Shown here one piece after another: positions 25,231 to 35,003 of a DNA stretch of 64,000 bases. The position numbers were made by a program, and so were the translations under genes. Each line of letters starts with the position of its first letter. Within the stretch, counting starts at the first letter, position 1. The DNA comes from Brevundimonas sp. NIBR10 (GTDB lineage: Bacteria > Pseudomonadota > Alphaproteobacteria > Caulobacterales > Caulobacteraceae): assembly GCF_027912515.1 (NCBI RefSeq), contig NZ_CP115464.1:2666001-2730000 (forward strand), given 5' to 3'. The notes beneath the pieces were generated by a model. That model ran no database searches. It worked only from the letters and a program-made list of their open reading frames with translations, and was not told the origin of the DNA.

Positions 25231-28200
25231 ATGCGTCTGAGTTTTGTGGCGATCATCGCGGGTCTGTCGACCGTGCTGGCCGGGGCGCGCAAGCCGCCGA
25301 GAGCGGGATTCTGGCCGGTTGGCGCGCGCCTCAGATCGACTTTTCGCATGCGGGATACCGGGGCGGCGGCGTGGCGCCGCCGATGCGGCCTGCGACTCTG
25401 ATCGTCAAACCCGGACCCGGCGACGACGCCGATCGGATCATGGCCGCAATACGCATCGTCGAGCGGATGCCGGTGGATTCTGAGGGTCATCGCGGCCTGG
25501 TTCAGCTGGCACCCGGCGAATTCGAGATCGGCGGTCAGGTTCGCATCGAAACGGGCGGGGTGGTGCTGCGCGGTGCCGGCGCGGGCGAGGCTGGCTCCGT
25601 GCTGATCGCGACCGGTCATGACCGCCGCGCCTTGATCGCCATAGCGGCACCGGACCGTCCCGTGGCGGCCGAGGGTGTCGCCTATACCGTCGCGGAGGCC
25701 GCCGTCGGAACCCGGACGGTCACTCTCGACAGCGTCACCGGCCTGCGGATCGGGGATGCGGTCACCGTGGTGCGTCCCTCCAACGCCGACTGGATCACGA
25801 GCTTGGGCATGGACGCGTTTCAGGGCTGGCGGCCCGAGGGGCGGCTGAACTGGAAGCCGGGATCGCGCGACATCGTCTGGGATCGCCGGATCACGGCCAT
25901 CGACGGCCTGACGGTGACGCTCGACGCCCCCCTGACCACGGCCATCGAGACGGTCTGGGGCGGTGGTGTGCTGCGCAAGGGCGCCTCGGCCGATCGGCTG
26001 AACGAGGTCGGGGTCGAGGGGCTGAAACTGGTCTCCGCCTCCGATCCGACCCGCCCGCTGGACGAGGACCACAGTTGGTTCGCCATCGCCGTGGACCGGG
26101 CCGAGGACGTCTGGATCCGCAATGTCGCGGCAGAGGGCTTTGCCAGCTATGTCGTCGATCTGGGCGCGACCAGCCGCCGGGTGACGGTCCAGGACGTCTC
26201 GGCGTCCCGTCCGGTGTCGGAGCTCGGCGGCCTGCGTCGCCGCGTCTTCTACACGGCCGGACAACAGGCGCTGTTCGTTCGCTGCGACAGCCGCGACGGC
26301 ATCCACGACTTCGCCCTCGGCCACGCTGCGGCCGGGCCGAACGTCTTCCTCGACTGCACGGCGATCGACGCCCACGGCGATTCCGGACCCCTTGAAAGCT
26401 GGGCCTCGGGCGCCCTGTACGACGGGGTCAAGGTGCGCGGTGGCGGGCTCAACCTCACTCACCGGGGACGTGATGCCCAGGGCTCCGGCTGGTCCGCGGC
26501 CAACTCCCTGTTGTGGAACTGCGAGGCGACCCAGGTTGATGTAAGCAGCCCGCCGGGAGCCCTCAACGCCGCCGTCGGCTGTCGCGGTGAGGTGTCCGGC
26601 GACGGCGTGATCGAGGATCCCCGCATCCAGCCCGGCCGCGACTTCTACCGCGCTACCCCGCAACAGCCGGCCAGCCTGTATCGCGCCCAACTGGAGGCCC
26701 GACTGGGCCCCGCCGCCCTGGCCGCGCTCGCCCCCGTCGCCTTGCCCCCGGTGCCCGCGAATGCCCGGCGTCTGACCGAGGCCGAGGTCCAGGCCTATGC
26801 CCGCACCGCCCATCCGACGCCGGAAAGCCACCCGCTGACCATCGTCGACGGCCAGTTCGTCATCGACGGCCGGCCGGCCTGGCGGCGTGTCCTTAGCTTC
26901 TCCTTCTTCCAGGCCCAGATGGTTCCGGCACTGGCCCCTGCCTTCGGCCCCGCCCTGACCCGGTTCGCACCGGGACTGGAGGGGGTCGGCCTGACCGACG
27001 ACCTGCCGGCCTTGGCGGCCTCGCTGAACACCGGGGACGTCGTCGGCCACAATTATGGCCTCTGGTACGACCGGCGGCGCGTCGATCACGACTTCTACGG
27101 CTCGCCGGACCAGAAGGACGGAGAAGTCTGGGGCCCGTTCATGGAGCTTCCCTGGGCCCGCAGCGGGACCGGACGCGCCTGGGACGGGCTCAGCCAGTAC
27201 GACCTGACCCGCTTCAATCCCTGGTTCTTCGACCGCATCCGGACCTTCGCCGACCTGGCCGAGCAGCGAGGCGTGGTCCTGTATCATCAGATGTACATGC
27301 AGCACTGGCTGCTGGAGAGCCGGTCGCACTACGTCGACTTCCCGTGGCGGCCGATGAACGCGATCCAGGCGACGGGCATGCCGATGGAGGTCCCGGCCGC
27401 GACCACCTTCTGGGACGTGTCGGACCCGGTGCGCCGCGACCTGCACCGCCTCTACATCCGCCACACCCTGGACGTGCTGAAGGACCGCCCCAACGTCGTC
27501 ATCGGTCTGGACCCCGAATACACCGGCCCGCTCGCGTTCACCCGGTTCTGGCTGGACACCATCGCGGCGTGGGAGGCCGAAACCGGATCAGCGCTTCATG
27601 TGGTGCTGGAAGCGCCGAAGGATCAGGTCGACGCCGTCCTCGACGACCCGGTCCGGTCGCGCATCGTCGATGGTATCGAGATCCACCACTGGACCTATCG
27701 CCCGGACGGCAGCCTGTTCGCCGTCGTCGGCGGGATCAACAAGGCCCCGCGTGAGCAGGTCGACGCCATCGCGAGGCCGCAAGACCTGGTCGGGGTAGCA
27801 GAGGCGGATATCGGTGCTGTGCGCCAGGCGCTTTGGCGATCGACGCCCGAGATGCGCTATCGGCTCTATCGCGAATACCGCGACCGGCGCGGCGGCCTCG
27901 TGGTCGTCGGGGCCGAGGATGTCTGGCCGGGCCTCAGTCGTGCCGTCGAGCAGATCGTCCCGACCGCCGTTCGCGCGACGATGCGGTCAGGCACAGGCCC
28001 GGTCGCTGACACCGCCAAGGCATGGAGCCTCGGCACGGCAGGCGGGGCGTCGTTGACCTACAGCCTGGACGGTGGCGTCGTCACGCTCTCGCAACCGCTC
28101 GGGGGCGCGGCGAGAGCCGTCTGGATCGCTGAGGACGTCGCTCCGGTCGAGGTAGCCCTAGCATCCGGGACGACGACGCTGACGCCGCCGCCGGCCATGG

Positions 28201-28241
28201 CGGGACAGCCCGCTGCGGTGTGGATCCGGCCGGAAACCTGA
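25231..28241 (+). CDS. Secreted beta-helix plus TIM-barrel-like carbohydrate protein, apparent frameshift near 25285
   Basis: An ATG at 25231 opens a clean signal peptide (MRLSFVAIIAGLSTVLAGA). That frame runs into junk and stops at 25399-25401. The long frame (continuous to 28241) takes over at GAQAAESGILAGWRAPQ, exactly where a cleavage site is expected. The two join if one CG is removed from GCGCGC (25285-25290) or by a -1 slip on GGGG (25282-25285). The mature ~985 residues show a pectate-lyase-3-like right-handed beta-helix (GGVVLRGAGAGEAGSVLIA; GSGWSAANSLLWNCEA), then a second domain from about 560 that looks like a TIM-barrel glycosidase (DVVGHNYGLWYDRR; PNVVIGLDPEYTG; DGIEIHHWTYRPDG). 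A DUF6298-type match is possible. It is divergent from the GH43/PL10 operon, so probably acts on plant polysaccharide. Confidence 0.7.
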
Positions 28242-28249
28242 TCCGTCGC

Positions 28250-28933
28250 TCAGGCCGGTACGTCGGCCCGGTCGGCCTCGAGCAAGGCCCGGATCGGGGC
28301 CCAGGCACCCCGGTGGGCCGGGCAGGGGCCCATCGCCTTCAGCGCCGCCTGATGGATCGGCGCATTGTATCCCTTGTGGCTGGCGAAGCCGTAGCCGGGA
28401 TAGGTCGCGTCAAGCTCGACCATCAGCCGGTCGCGCGCCGTCTTGGCCAGGATCGAGGCCGCCGCGATCGACAAGGACAGGCCGTCGCCGCCGATCACGG
28501 TCTGGACCTCGCACGGCAGTTTGAACCGGTAGTTCCCGTCCACCAGGGCCGCTGCGACCGGTGTGCCCAGCCCCTCGACCGCCCGGCACATGGCCAGGCC
28601 GGTGGCGTGCAGGATGTTCAGCTCCGCGATCTCCTCGACCGAGGCGAACCCGACGGCCCAGGCGACAGCGCGCGCCTTGATCTCGACCTCCAGCGCCTCG
28701 CGCCGGGCGTGGGTCAGGGCCTTGGAGTCGTCGATGCCGAGGGGCACGTCTTCGGGGTTCAGGATCACAGCCGCCGCCGACACCGGCCCGGCCCACGGCC
28801 CGCGACCGGCCTCGTCCACGCCGCACACCAGCCCGCCCGCCGACTGGGCCAGCAGGGTCTCCAGCGTCAGGGTCGGAAACGCGCGCGCAGGCGGCTTGAG
28901 CTTGCGGGGTGTCGGAGTCTTCGGGGCCGTCAT
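28250..28933 (-). CDS. rnhB: Ribonuclease HII
   Basis: 227 residues. RNase HII removes RNA from RNA-DNA hybrids and single ribonucleotides from DNA. The active-site start [19 protein letters not shown] gives the DE pair, DDSKAL follows, and the third acidic residue is in [26 protein letters not shown] and YGFASHKGY complete the signature. The N-terminal ~30 residues are basic and Pro-rich, and the start could be internal. It is convergent with the preceding carbohydrate gene. Confidence 0.95.
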   Translation of the reverse strand: MTAPKTPTPRKLKPPARAFPTLTLETLLAQSAGGLVCGVDEAGRGPWAGPVSAAAVILNPEDVPLGIDDSKALTHARREALEVEIKARAVAWAVGFASVEEIAELNILHATGLAMCRAVEGLGTPVAAALVDGNYRFKLPCEVQTVIGGDGLSLSIAAASILAKTARDRLMVELDATYPGYGFASHKGYNAPIHQAALKAMGPCPAHRGAWAPIRALLEADRADVPA

Positions 28934-29030
28934 GGCTCGCCCATCGCACGAACGTCCTCGCAGCGAAAGCAGGACCAGACGTGATTTCCGCCTCGCGGGT
29001 CGCCCGGATCAGTCGATCTCGGATCGACCT

Positions 29031-30470
29031 CTACTCGGCCCCCAGCGTCTTCAACTGGTCCTCGGCATTGGCGTTTCCGGGGTCGAGAGCGAGCGAGCGG
29101 CGGTAGTTTTCGATGGCACGTGTCCGGTCACCGGAACGGGCGTAGACCTCGGCCAGGCTGTCGTAGGCGTTGCCGCTTTCCGGATAGAGGCCGACGATGA
29201 CCTTCATCACCGTCAGGGCCTCGGCGACCTTGCCCCGGCCGAGCAGCCGATAGCCCCAGTTGTTCAGATCAACCTCTGGAAGAGACGCGGCTCCGTCACG
29301 GGCGATGAGTTCAGCCGCCGCGCGTTCGGCCTGTTCGAACCCTTCCGCCTCCAGGCGCTCGCGCAGGGCTGGCACGCCGGTCAGCCTCATGCCGGGTATG
29401 AAGCGGGTGGCGATCGGGTCGGTCAGTTCCTCAGGAAAGGCCCCGGCAAGATTGGTCAGGATGACGACGGCCACGCCGTCTTTGGGATAGACCGAAAAGG
29501 CGGATCGCGCTCCGCCCGACATCCCGACGGCCGGATGGTTCTGTCGGTCGACGACCACCCACCCGTTGGCCCATTCGCCTGTCCTGCCGTCATTGAACTG
29601 TGCCGGCGTCCAGAGCGCTTCCAACGTCGCAGGCTTCAGAATTCCGCCTGATTGCAGGGCGATCAGCCAGTGAGCCAGGTCCTGAGCAGAGCTGTTGATG
29701 CCGGCGGCGGTGCGGGCGAAGGCCGGAAAGGTCTCGAACACGTTCTTCAGCACCGGCCGTTCGCCACGGCTGAAACGATAGCTGTCCGCCTTGCCTGGAA
29801 TGACGTCGAGCGAGTCGCCGAAACCGGAGTCCGCCATACCCAGGGTCCGAAAGACGTCCTCGCCCACGACCGTCTCGAAGGGGCGCCCCTGTACCCGTTC
29901 GATGATCATCCGCAGCAGCATGTAGTTGGTCTGGTTGTAGGCGAACCGCTCGCCCGGCGCGAAACGCAGGGGCTGATCGGCGAGGGCCGCCAGGGCTCCC
30001 GCTTCGTCCTGCCCGACATAGCCTTCATCCGGCGTGACGATATCCGGCAGGCCGGACATATGGGTCAGGATCTGGCGAACGGTGATCGGACGCCAGGTCG
30101 CAGGGAGGTCCGCCAGATAGGTCGAGAGCGGCGCATCGAGATCGACCTGACCGCGCTCGACCAGCCCCATGACCTCGACCCCGGTGAAGCTCTTGGTCGC
30201 AGAGTTGATCGAAAAGACGGTGTCTTCGGTCACCGGCACCGGCGTCTGCAGATTGGCCAGTCCGTAAGCGCGGGAGTAGACGATCCGGCCGTCCTTCACG
30301 ACCGCGACCTGCAATCCCGGGATCGAACGAAGTTCCATCTGACGCTGCACCCAGACGTCGAGTTCGGCATCGATCGAAGATCGCGTCTCGGATTGCGCTC
30401 GGGCCTGGAGCGGCGCGCCGATCAGGCAGGCGGCGATCGTCAGGGCGAAGACAAGACGGTGAAACAACAT
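29031..30470 (-). CDS. Secreted serine beta-lactamase-fold hydrolase with C-terminal TPR
   Basis: 479 residues with a signal peptide (MLFHRLVFALTIAACLIGAP, cleavage near ARAQ). The beta-lactamase-related domain has the nucleophile SxxK as SATK (NSATKSFTG, about residue 92), the YxN region as YNQTNYMLL with Gln in the usual Asn place, and SGG near GMSGGARSAFSVYP. From about residue 400 two TPR-like helix pairs follow (AEALTVMKVIVGLYPESGNA; RAIENYRRSLALDPGNANA). The family includes D-aminopeptidases, esterases and penicillin-binding relatives, so the substrate is unknown. The TPR tail suggests a protein partner. Confidence 0.8.
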   Translation of the reverse strand: MLFHRLVFALTIAACLIGAPLQARAQSETRSSIDAELDVWVQRQMELRSIPGLQVAVVKDGRIVYSRAYGLANLQTPVPVTEDTVFSINSATKSFTGVEVMGLVERGQVDLDAPLSTYLADLPATWRPITVRQILTHMSGLPDIVTPDEGYVGQDEAGALAALADQPLRFAPGERFAYNQTNYMLLRMIIERVQGRPFETVVGEDVFRTLGMADSGFGDSLDVIPGKADSYRFSRGERPVLKNVFETFPAFARTAAGINSSAQDLAHWLIALQSGGILKPATLEALWTPAQFNDGRTGEWANGWVVVDRQNHPAVGMSGGARSAFSVYPKDGVAVVILTNLAGAFPEELTDPIATRFIPGMRLTGVPALRERLEAEGFEQAERAAAELIARDGAASLPEVDLNNWGYRLLGRGKVAEALTVMKVIVGLYPESGNAYDSLAEVYARSGDRTRAIENYRRSLALDPGNANAEDQLKTLGAE

Positions 30471-30530
30471 GACGGCTCCGGTTCAAGAGCCTGGAAAGAT
30501 CACCTCGCCCGCCCGGCTGCCAGTGAACCT

Positions 30531-31100
30531 TTAGTAATTTGCCCGAACCTCGTCGCAGCGAAAGCAGGACGGGAAGTGATCGTTGACCATGCCGGTCGCC
30601 TGCATGAACGCATAGACGATCACCGGACCGCAAAAGCTGAACCCGCGCTTTTTCAACGCCTTGGCCATGGCGACTGAGGCGTCGCTCTGGGTCAGGCCGA
30701 CCGGGCTGCCCTGCACCGGTCGGCCATCGACGAACGACCAGAGCCAGGCGGAAAAGTCCTCGCCGTTGTCGCGCATGTCCAGCCAGACCTGGGCCCCCCG
30801 GATCGTCGCATCGATCTTGGCGCGCGAGCGGATGATGCCCGGATCGGCCAGTAGCCGTGCCCGGTCGGTGTCGTCGTACCGGGCTACCTTTTCCGGATCG
30901 AAGCCGTCGAAGGCGGCGCGCAGGGTCTCGCGCTTTCTCAGGATGGTTATCCAGGCCAGCCCCGCCTGGAACCCGTCCAGCGCCAGCTTTTCCCACAGGG
31001 CACGCGCGTCGTACTCGGGCACCCCCCATTCGGTGTCGTGATAGGCGACATAGAGCGGGTCGGTCCCGCACCAGGCGCAGCGATGGATCGAATCGGCCAT
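30531..31100 (-). CDS. tag: DNA-3-methyladenine glycosylase I
   Basis: 189 residues from MADSIHRCAWC. Tag removes 3-methyladenine from alkylated DNA. The zinc ligands are visible: Cys in HRCAWCG, His in YVAYHDTEWG, and the C-terminal HFPSCFRC. FQAGLAWITILRKRETLRAAF matches the base-binding region. Starts at 31196 or 31121 would extend into the divergent hydrolase's leader, so I use the internal ATG at 31100. Constitutive repair is typical; no Ada-type site was seen. Confidence 0.92.
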   Translation of the reverse strand: MADSIHRCAWCGTDPLYVAYHDTEWGVPEYDARALWEKLALDGFQAGLAWITILRKRETLRAAFDGFDPEKVARYDDTDRARLLADPGIIRSRAKIDATIRGAQVWLDMRDNGEDFSAWLWSFVDGRPVQGSPVGLTQSDASVAMAKALKKRGFSFCGPVIVYAFMQATGMVNDHFPSCFRCDEVRANY

Positions 31101-31194
31101 GGCCCATCCTATCGCCGTCATGTTCGGAAAGTCGTGGTCGCCGGGCGAATTCTGGCACAGGATCGACTCGGGGAAGACTTGGGGAAGCGCCGTC

Positions 31195-33033
31195 ATGACG
31201 ATCAGGATCTGGACCGCCGTCGCGATGATCGGCGCCCTGCTGGCCGGGACGGGCGCTCAGGCCCAGACGACGCCGCAACCGACACCCGCCACGGCGGAGG
31301 CGCAACCCGTCTCGCTCGAGGCCGTGGCCCAGGCCATGGACCGGGGCGACATCGCTGCCCTGCGCGCCGCCGCCATGGACCGCAACCTGATCGACCAACT
31401 GCGGGCCACAGACCCTGACACCCTGATCGAGTTCCAGCTGTCCTTGGCCGAGGCCTACGACAAGGCCGGACTGAAGGACGAAGCGACCGCCGCCTATGTC
31501 CAGGCCCTGGTCTCGATCCTTCAGTTCCGGGGTCAGGGTCATGTGTCCATGATCGAGCCGCTGGAGGCCGTGGGGCGGCTGGCCACCGAACCCAGCCTGA
31601 AGGCCGACTGGTTCCTGAGGGCCTATGAGATTCGCGAAAGCGTCTACGGTGCTAACAACCCCAACCTGGCCCCCTATCGCGCCGAGCTTGACGCCGCCCG
31701 TCGCGCCGCAAACCTCAGCCCGCTGGGCACCCGCGCGGCCCCGGCCGACGGTTCGGCCAACTTCGATCTTGTCGACGTCTATTACGCGACCCATCGCGCT
31801 CGCACCGCTCAGGCCACTCCCGCAGGGATGTTCGGCGGCGATCGTGCGCCGCTCAGCTTCGGCGTCGCCGAGGTCAGCGTACCGCGCGACCGGGCACCGG
31901 GCTCCATCCCCCGGCCGTCGATCTGGACGCTGGAGTTCCGGCCCGACCCCAATAAGCACATGATCCTGAACAGCGTGACGCCGGTGACCGACCGCGACGC
32001 CTTCTTCAACCGCGTGTCCGGCGTGGTGGCGGGGACCGAGCGCAAGGAGGTCTTCGTCTTCATCCATGGCTACAACACCTCGTTCGAGGGGGCGGCGATC
32101 CGCACGGCGCAGCTGGCTGTGGACATGAACCTGGACGGCGCGCCGATTCTCTATTCCTGGCCGTCGCGGGCCAGTCTGCTGGGCTATCAGGCCGATACCC
32201 GCGCCGTGGCCGACAGAGCCCTGCTGAACGAGGTCGCCGACTTCCTGACCGACGTCGCCAATCGCACGGGGGCCGGGCGTGTCCACCTCGTCGCGCATTC
32301 GATGGGAAACCGGGTGCTGGAGCGGGCGCTCGACGTCATCGCCGCCCGCACGCCGGGTCGCCCCCCCATGTTCAACGAGGTGGTCTTCGCCGCCCCCGAC
32401 GTCGGGGTGGACGAGTTCGAGGCGACCTTCCCCCGCATCCTGCCGACCGGCCAGAGGTTCACCCTCTATGCCTCCCAGCGCGACCGGGCGCTGCAGATAT
32501 CGCAACAGATCAACCGGATGCAGCGCGTCGGCGATGCCCGCAACGTCGTGGTCCGCGAGGGCCTCCAGACCGTGGACACCACCTCGGCCTCGGGCGGCCT
32601 GCTGGGTCACGACGACTTCGCCGGCAGCGCCCTGGCCGACTTCCGCGCGGTGATGTGGCTGTCGCTCGCCCCCGAACGGCGCTGTGTGCTGGAAACCGCC
32701 GAGACCGCCGGCCGCCGCTACTGGGCCTTCGGCGGCGGCTGTCCGGAGGAAGAGTTCGTCGAGGACACCCAGACGGTTCGGGCCGACGGCTCGATCGAAA
32801 AGGCCCTGGCCCGGCTCGACGACGATGCGTCCAAGGCCGCCGCCCTGGCTCGCGACGCCCTGATCCGCAAGCGCGAGCGGCTGGCCGTCATGTTCGGCCT
32901 GGCCGCGCCTACGCCTCGGGCGGTTGCCACTCCGGCATCCAGTCCGGCCGCCACGCCCGCGCAGGCCGGCCGTCGACCGTCAGCTCGCCCTGCGACCGGT
33001 CGAGCCGCATCAGGCCGATCGCCGCGTTCCTAA
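31195..33033 (+). CDS. DUF900-type alpha/beta hydrolase, exported
   Basis: 612 residues from the ATG at 31195, which has GGGGAAG nearby upstream and begins a signal peptide (MTIRIWTAVAMIGALLAGTG, cleavage near AQA). Residues ~35-150 look helical and may include a TPR-like segment (FQLSLAEAYDKAGLKDEATA). The DUF900 domain follows: VDVYYATHRAR, VFVFIHGYNTSFEGAAIRTA, ILYSWPSRAS, and the nucleophile elbow HLVAHSMGN. The Ala/Pro-rich C-terminus (from about 570) overlaps the convergent ygfZ gene by 125 bases. An esterase or lipase in the envelope is inferred; the substrate is unknown. Confidence 0.8.
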   Translation: MTIRIWTAVAMIGALLAGTGAQAQTTPQPTPATAEAQPVSLEAVAQAMDRGDIAALRAAAMDRNLIDQLRATDPDTLIEFQLSLAEAYDKAGLKDEATAAYVQALVSILQFRGQGHVSMIEPLEAVGRLATEPSLKADWFLRAYEIRESVYGANNPNLAPYRAELDAARRAANLSPLGTRAAPADGSANFDLVDVYYATHRARTAQATPAGMFGGDRAPLSFGVAEVSVPRDRAPGSIPRPSIWTLEFRPDPNKHMILNSVTPVTDRDAFFNRVSGVVAGTERKEVFVFIHGYNTSFEGAAIRTAQLAVDMNLDGAPILYSWPSRASLLGYQADTRAVADRALLNEVADFLTDVANRTGAGRVHLVAHSMGNRVLERALDVIAARTPGRPPMFNEVVFAAPDVGVDEFEATFPRILPTGQRFTLYASQRDRALQISQQINRMQRVGDARNVVVREGLQTVDTTSASGGLLGHDDFAGSALADFRAVMWLSLAPERRCVLETAETAGRRYWAFGGGCPEEEFVEDTQTVRADGSIEKALARLDDDASKAAALARDALIRKRERLAVMFGLAAPTPRAVATPASSPAATPAQAGRRPSARPATGRAASGRSPRS

Positions 33034-33712
33034 CGCCGCCCATCACCTCGCCCGCGCGTCGCTCGCCGTTCAGCACCTCGGCCCCGAAGGCCGGGGGAGG
33101 GCCGTCGAAGGCCAGGGGCAGCATCCGGTTCTTGATCGCCCCGCGCCGCTTCATCCGCGACGTCGTCTCCTGACCGACAAAACACCCTTTGGCGAAATCG
33201 ATCCCGTTCAGTAGGTCGAAATTGGCCTCGATCGGATAGGTGCGATCCGACCCGGCGTCGCCGAAGGGATCGGGCACCCCCAGCGCCAGTCGATGCGCGG
33301 TGTAGTCCGTCTCGGTCGCGGTCGTGGCCACAACACCGCCATGCGCCCGCCCGCCGAGCGCGCTCAGTCGTGGATCGACCACGAATCCCGGCGCGGCCTC
33401 CGGCCAGCTCGCGAACACCGGCCGGTCATCGACGGTGACCTCGACCTGCGCGCGCAGCCGGTACATCGACAATCGCTGCAACAGGGCCTCGCGCCGCTCC
33501 GCCGCAACGTCCAGCAGCACCGCATTCGCCTCGCCGATCAGGAACAGGTCGAACAGCAGCCGTCCCGGCGGCGACAGCAAAGCCCCGAACCGCACCTCGC
33601 CGTCCTTCAGCGTGTCGACGTCCTGGGTCAGCAGGCTGTGCAGGAAGGGCCGGGCGTCGGGCCCTGCGACCCGGATCAGGGAACGACTGTCGAGGCGAGC
33701 GATGTGCGTCAT
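32909..33712 (-). CDS. ygfZ: YgfZ/GcvT-fold folate-binding iron-sulfur assembly protein
   Basis: 267 residues. YgfZ (IBA57-like) uses tetrahydrofolate to help mature or repair certain iron-sulfur enzymes. The defining motif K-G-C-x-G-Q-E appears as FAKGCFVGQETTSRM around residue 175. The N-terminus RVAGPDARPFLHSLLTQDVD also matches. The last ~40 codons overlap the 3' end of the convergent hydrolase gene; both frames look genuine there, although the hydrolase tail is low in complexity. Confidence 0.9.
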   Translation of the reverse strand: MTHIARLDSRSLIRVAGPDARPFLHSLLTQDVDTLKDGEVRFGALLSPPGRLLFDLFLIGEANAVLLDVAAERREALLQRLSMYRLRAQVEVTVDDRPVFASWPEAAPGFVVDPRLSALGGRAHGGVVATTATETDYTAHRLALGVPDPFGDAGSDRTYPIEANFDLLNGIDFAKGCFVGQETTSRMKRRGAIKNRMLPLAFDGPPPAFGAEVLNGERRAGEVMGGVRNAAIGLMRLDRSQGELTVDGRPARAWRPDWMPEWQPPEA

Positions 33713-33754
33713 GGTCGCTAGATAGGGCGACCCGGCACGATACGCGAGGACGCC

Positions 33755-33913
33755 CTACAGCCGCGGCGGCGGGGGAGGCGGCAGGGGTGCGGGTGGCGGC
33801 CATGGCGCGGAGGACTGAGGGCAGCCGGGCGGATAGTGCCGCGCGCCATAGCTGGTGCAGCCGCCCAGAAGCGCCGCCGCCGCCAGCATCGTCACAACGA
33901 TCGATCTCGACAT
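33755..33913 (-). CDS. Small proline-rich lipoprotein
   Basis: 52 residues from MSRSIVVTMLAAAALLGGC, a clear lipobox (LGGC), followed by a short tail rich in Pro and ending in a run of prolines. An ATG at 33943 in the same frame adds ten polar residues and is less likely. No family recognised. A small outer-membrane lipoprotein is inferred from the signal alone. It stands alone between ygfZ and the divergent glycosyltransferase. Confidence 0.6.
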   Translation of the reverse strand: MSRSIVVTMLAAAALLGGCTSYGARHYPPGCPQSSAPWPPPAPLPPPPPPRL

Positions 33914-34011
33914 CCGGGCTCCCTCCAACCGCTCACCGATCAAAGATCACCGATATTCCCTTCGGTCAACCAGACGCTGAACCGACGCGAGAATCCGTAT
34001 ACGGTCCGTCC

Positions 34012-34974
34012 ATGCCCGCGCGTTTTTCGATTCTGTACATCGCCGAGGCCGACCCGGAAGCCGCCGTCCTGTCCTCGGGCGTGCCGGCCTATCTGGCCCG
34101 GTCGATGCCGAACGCGCGCTTCACCATCGTCGGCTCGCCCCAGACCGCGCCTTTGTTCGCCGACATGCCACGCCTCGACCGGCTGCTGGTGCTGGAGACC
34201 GAAGGCCGACTGGACTGGATCGGCCTGTGGAACCAGGTCCGCGACACCAAATGGAACCTGATCGTCGACATGCGCGGCACCGCCATCTCGACCCGGCTGC
34301 GGCGCGACAAGCGGGCCGTGCGCGGCAAGGCCAAACCCGGTCGCCACGCCGTGGAACAGGCCGCCGACGTCCTGACCCTGGACGAGGTTCCGGCCCCGCA
34401 TCTGTTCGTCTCCGATGCAACGCGCGCCGCCGCCGACGCCCTGATCAAACCGGACGACAGGCCGATCCTGGCGGTGGGTCCCGGCACCGACTGGATCGGC
34501 AAATGCTGGCCCGCCGAACGCTATTCCAAGATTGCCGCCGCCCTGCTGGGGCCGGACGGTCAGCTGGCCGGGGGGCGGCTGCTGATCGTCGGCGACGAGG
34601 TCGATCGCGAACTGGTCCACACCATCCGCCTGTCCGTCGCGCGGACCCGGGTGATCGAGGCTCAGGGCCGCCTGACCCCGCTCCAGACGGCCGCCGCCCT
34701 GACGCACGCCTCGCTCTATATCGGGGCCGATTCGATCTGGACCCAGCTCGCGGTCGCGGCGGGCGTCCCTTCGATCGGGGTCTATGGTCCGTCCGACGAG
34801 ACGGTCGTCGGGCCATGGGGCGGGGTCTCCGTCCGGGGCCCCCGGACCCTCGCCGAGTTCCGTGAACTGGACCCCCGCCTGAACCAGGCCATCCAGCACA
34901 TGATGGACCTGCCTGCCGAACGCGTGCTGAAGGCGGCGCGGAAGATACTGGCGCAAGCGCCCGCGACGCCTTAA
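34012..34974 (+). CDS. GT9-family (heptosyltransferase-like) glycosyltransferase
   Basis: 320 residues. The C-terminal half has GT9 features: PILAVGPGTDWIGKCWPAERY, LLIVGDEVDR, and the donor-binding SLYIGADSIWTQLAVAAGVP followed by SIGVYGPSDET. GT9 enzymes add heptose or related sugars to lipopolysaccharide core. The longer open frame from 33787 runs antisense through the small lipoprotein gene and is rejected in favour of the ATG at 34012. It is followed after 29 bases by pyrC. The sugar donor cannot be determined. Confidence 0.82.
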   Translation: MPARFSILYIAEADPEAAVLSSGVPAYLARSMPNARFTIVGSPQTAPLFADMPRLDRLLVLETEGRLDWIGLWNQVRDTKWNLIVDMRGTAISTRLRRDKRAVRGKAKPGRHAVEQAADVLTLDEVPAPHLFVSDATRAAADALIKPDDRPILAVGPGTDWIGKCWPAERYSKIAAALLGPDGQLAGGRLLIVGDEVDRELVHTIRLSVARTRVIEAQGRLTPLQTAAALTHASLYIGADSIWTQLAVAAGVPSIGVYGPSDETVVGPWGGVSVRGPRTLAEFRELDPRLNQAIQHMMDLPAERVLKAARKILAQAPATP

Positions 34975-35003
34975 CCGGTCCCGGCATAGCGAGGAGCGGC
35001 GGC

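Noticed and set aside
30025..32610. 861-codon minus-strand frame spanning tag and the DUF900 hydrolase
   Set aside because: Runs antisense to the hydrolase and out of frame through tag; the real genes explain conserved motifs in both directions.
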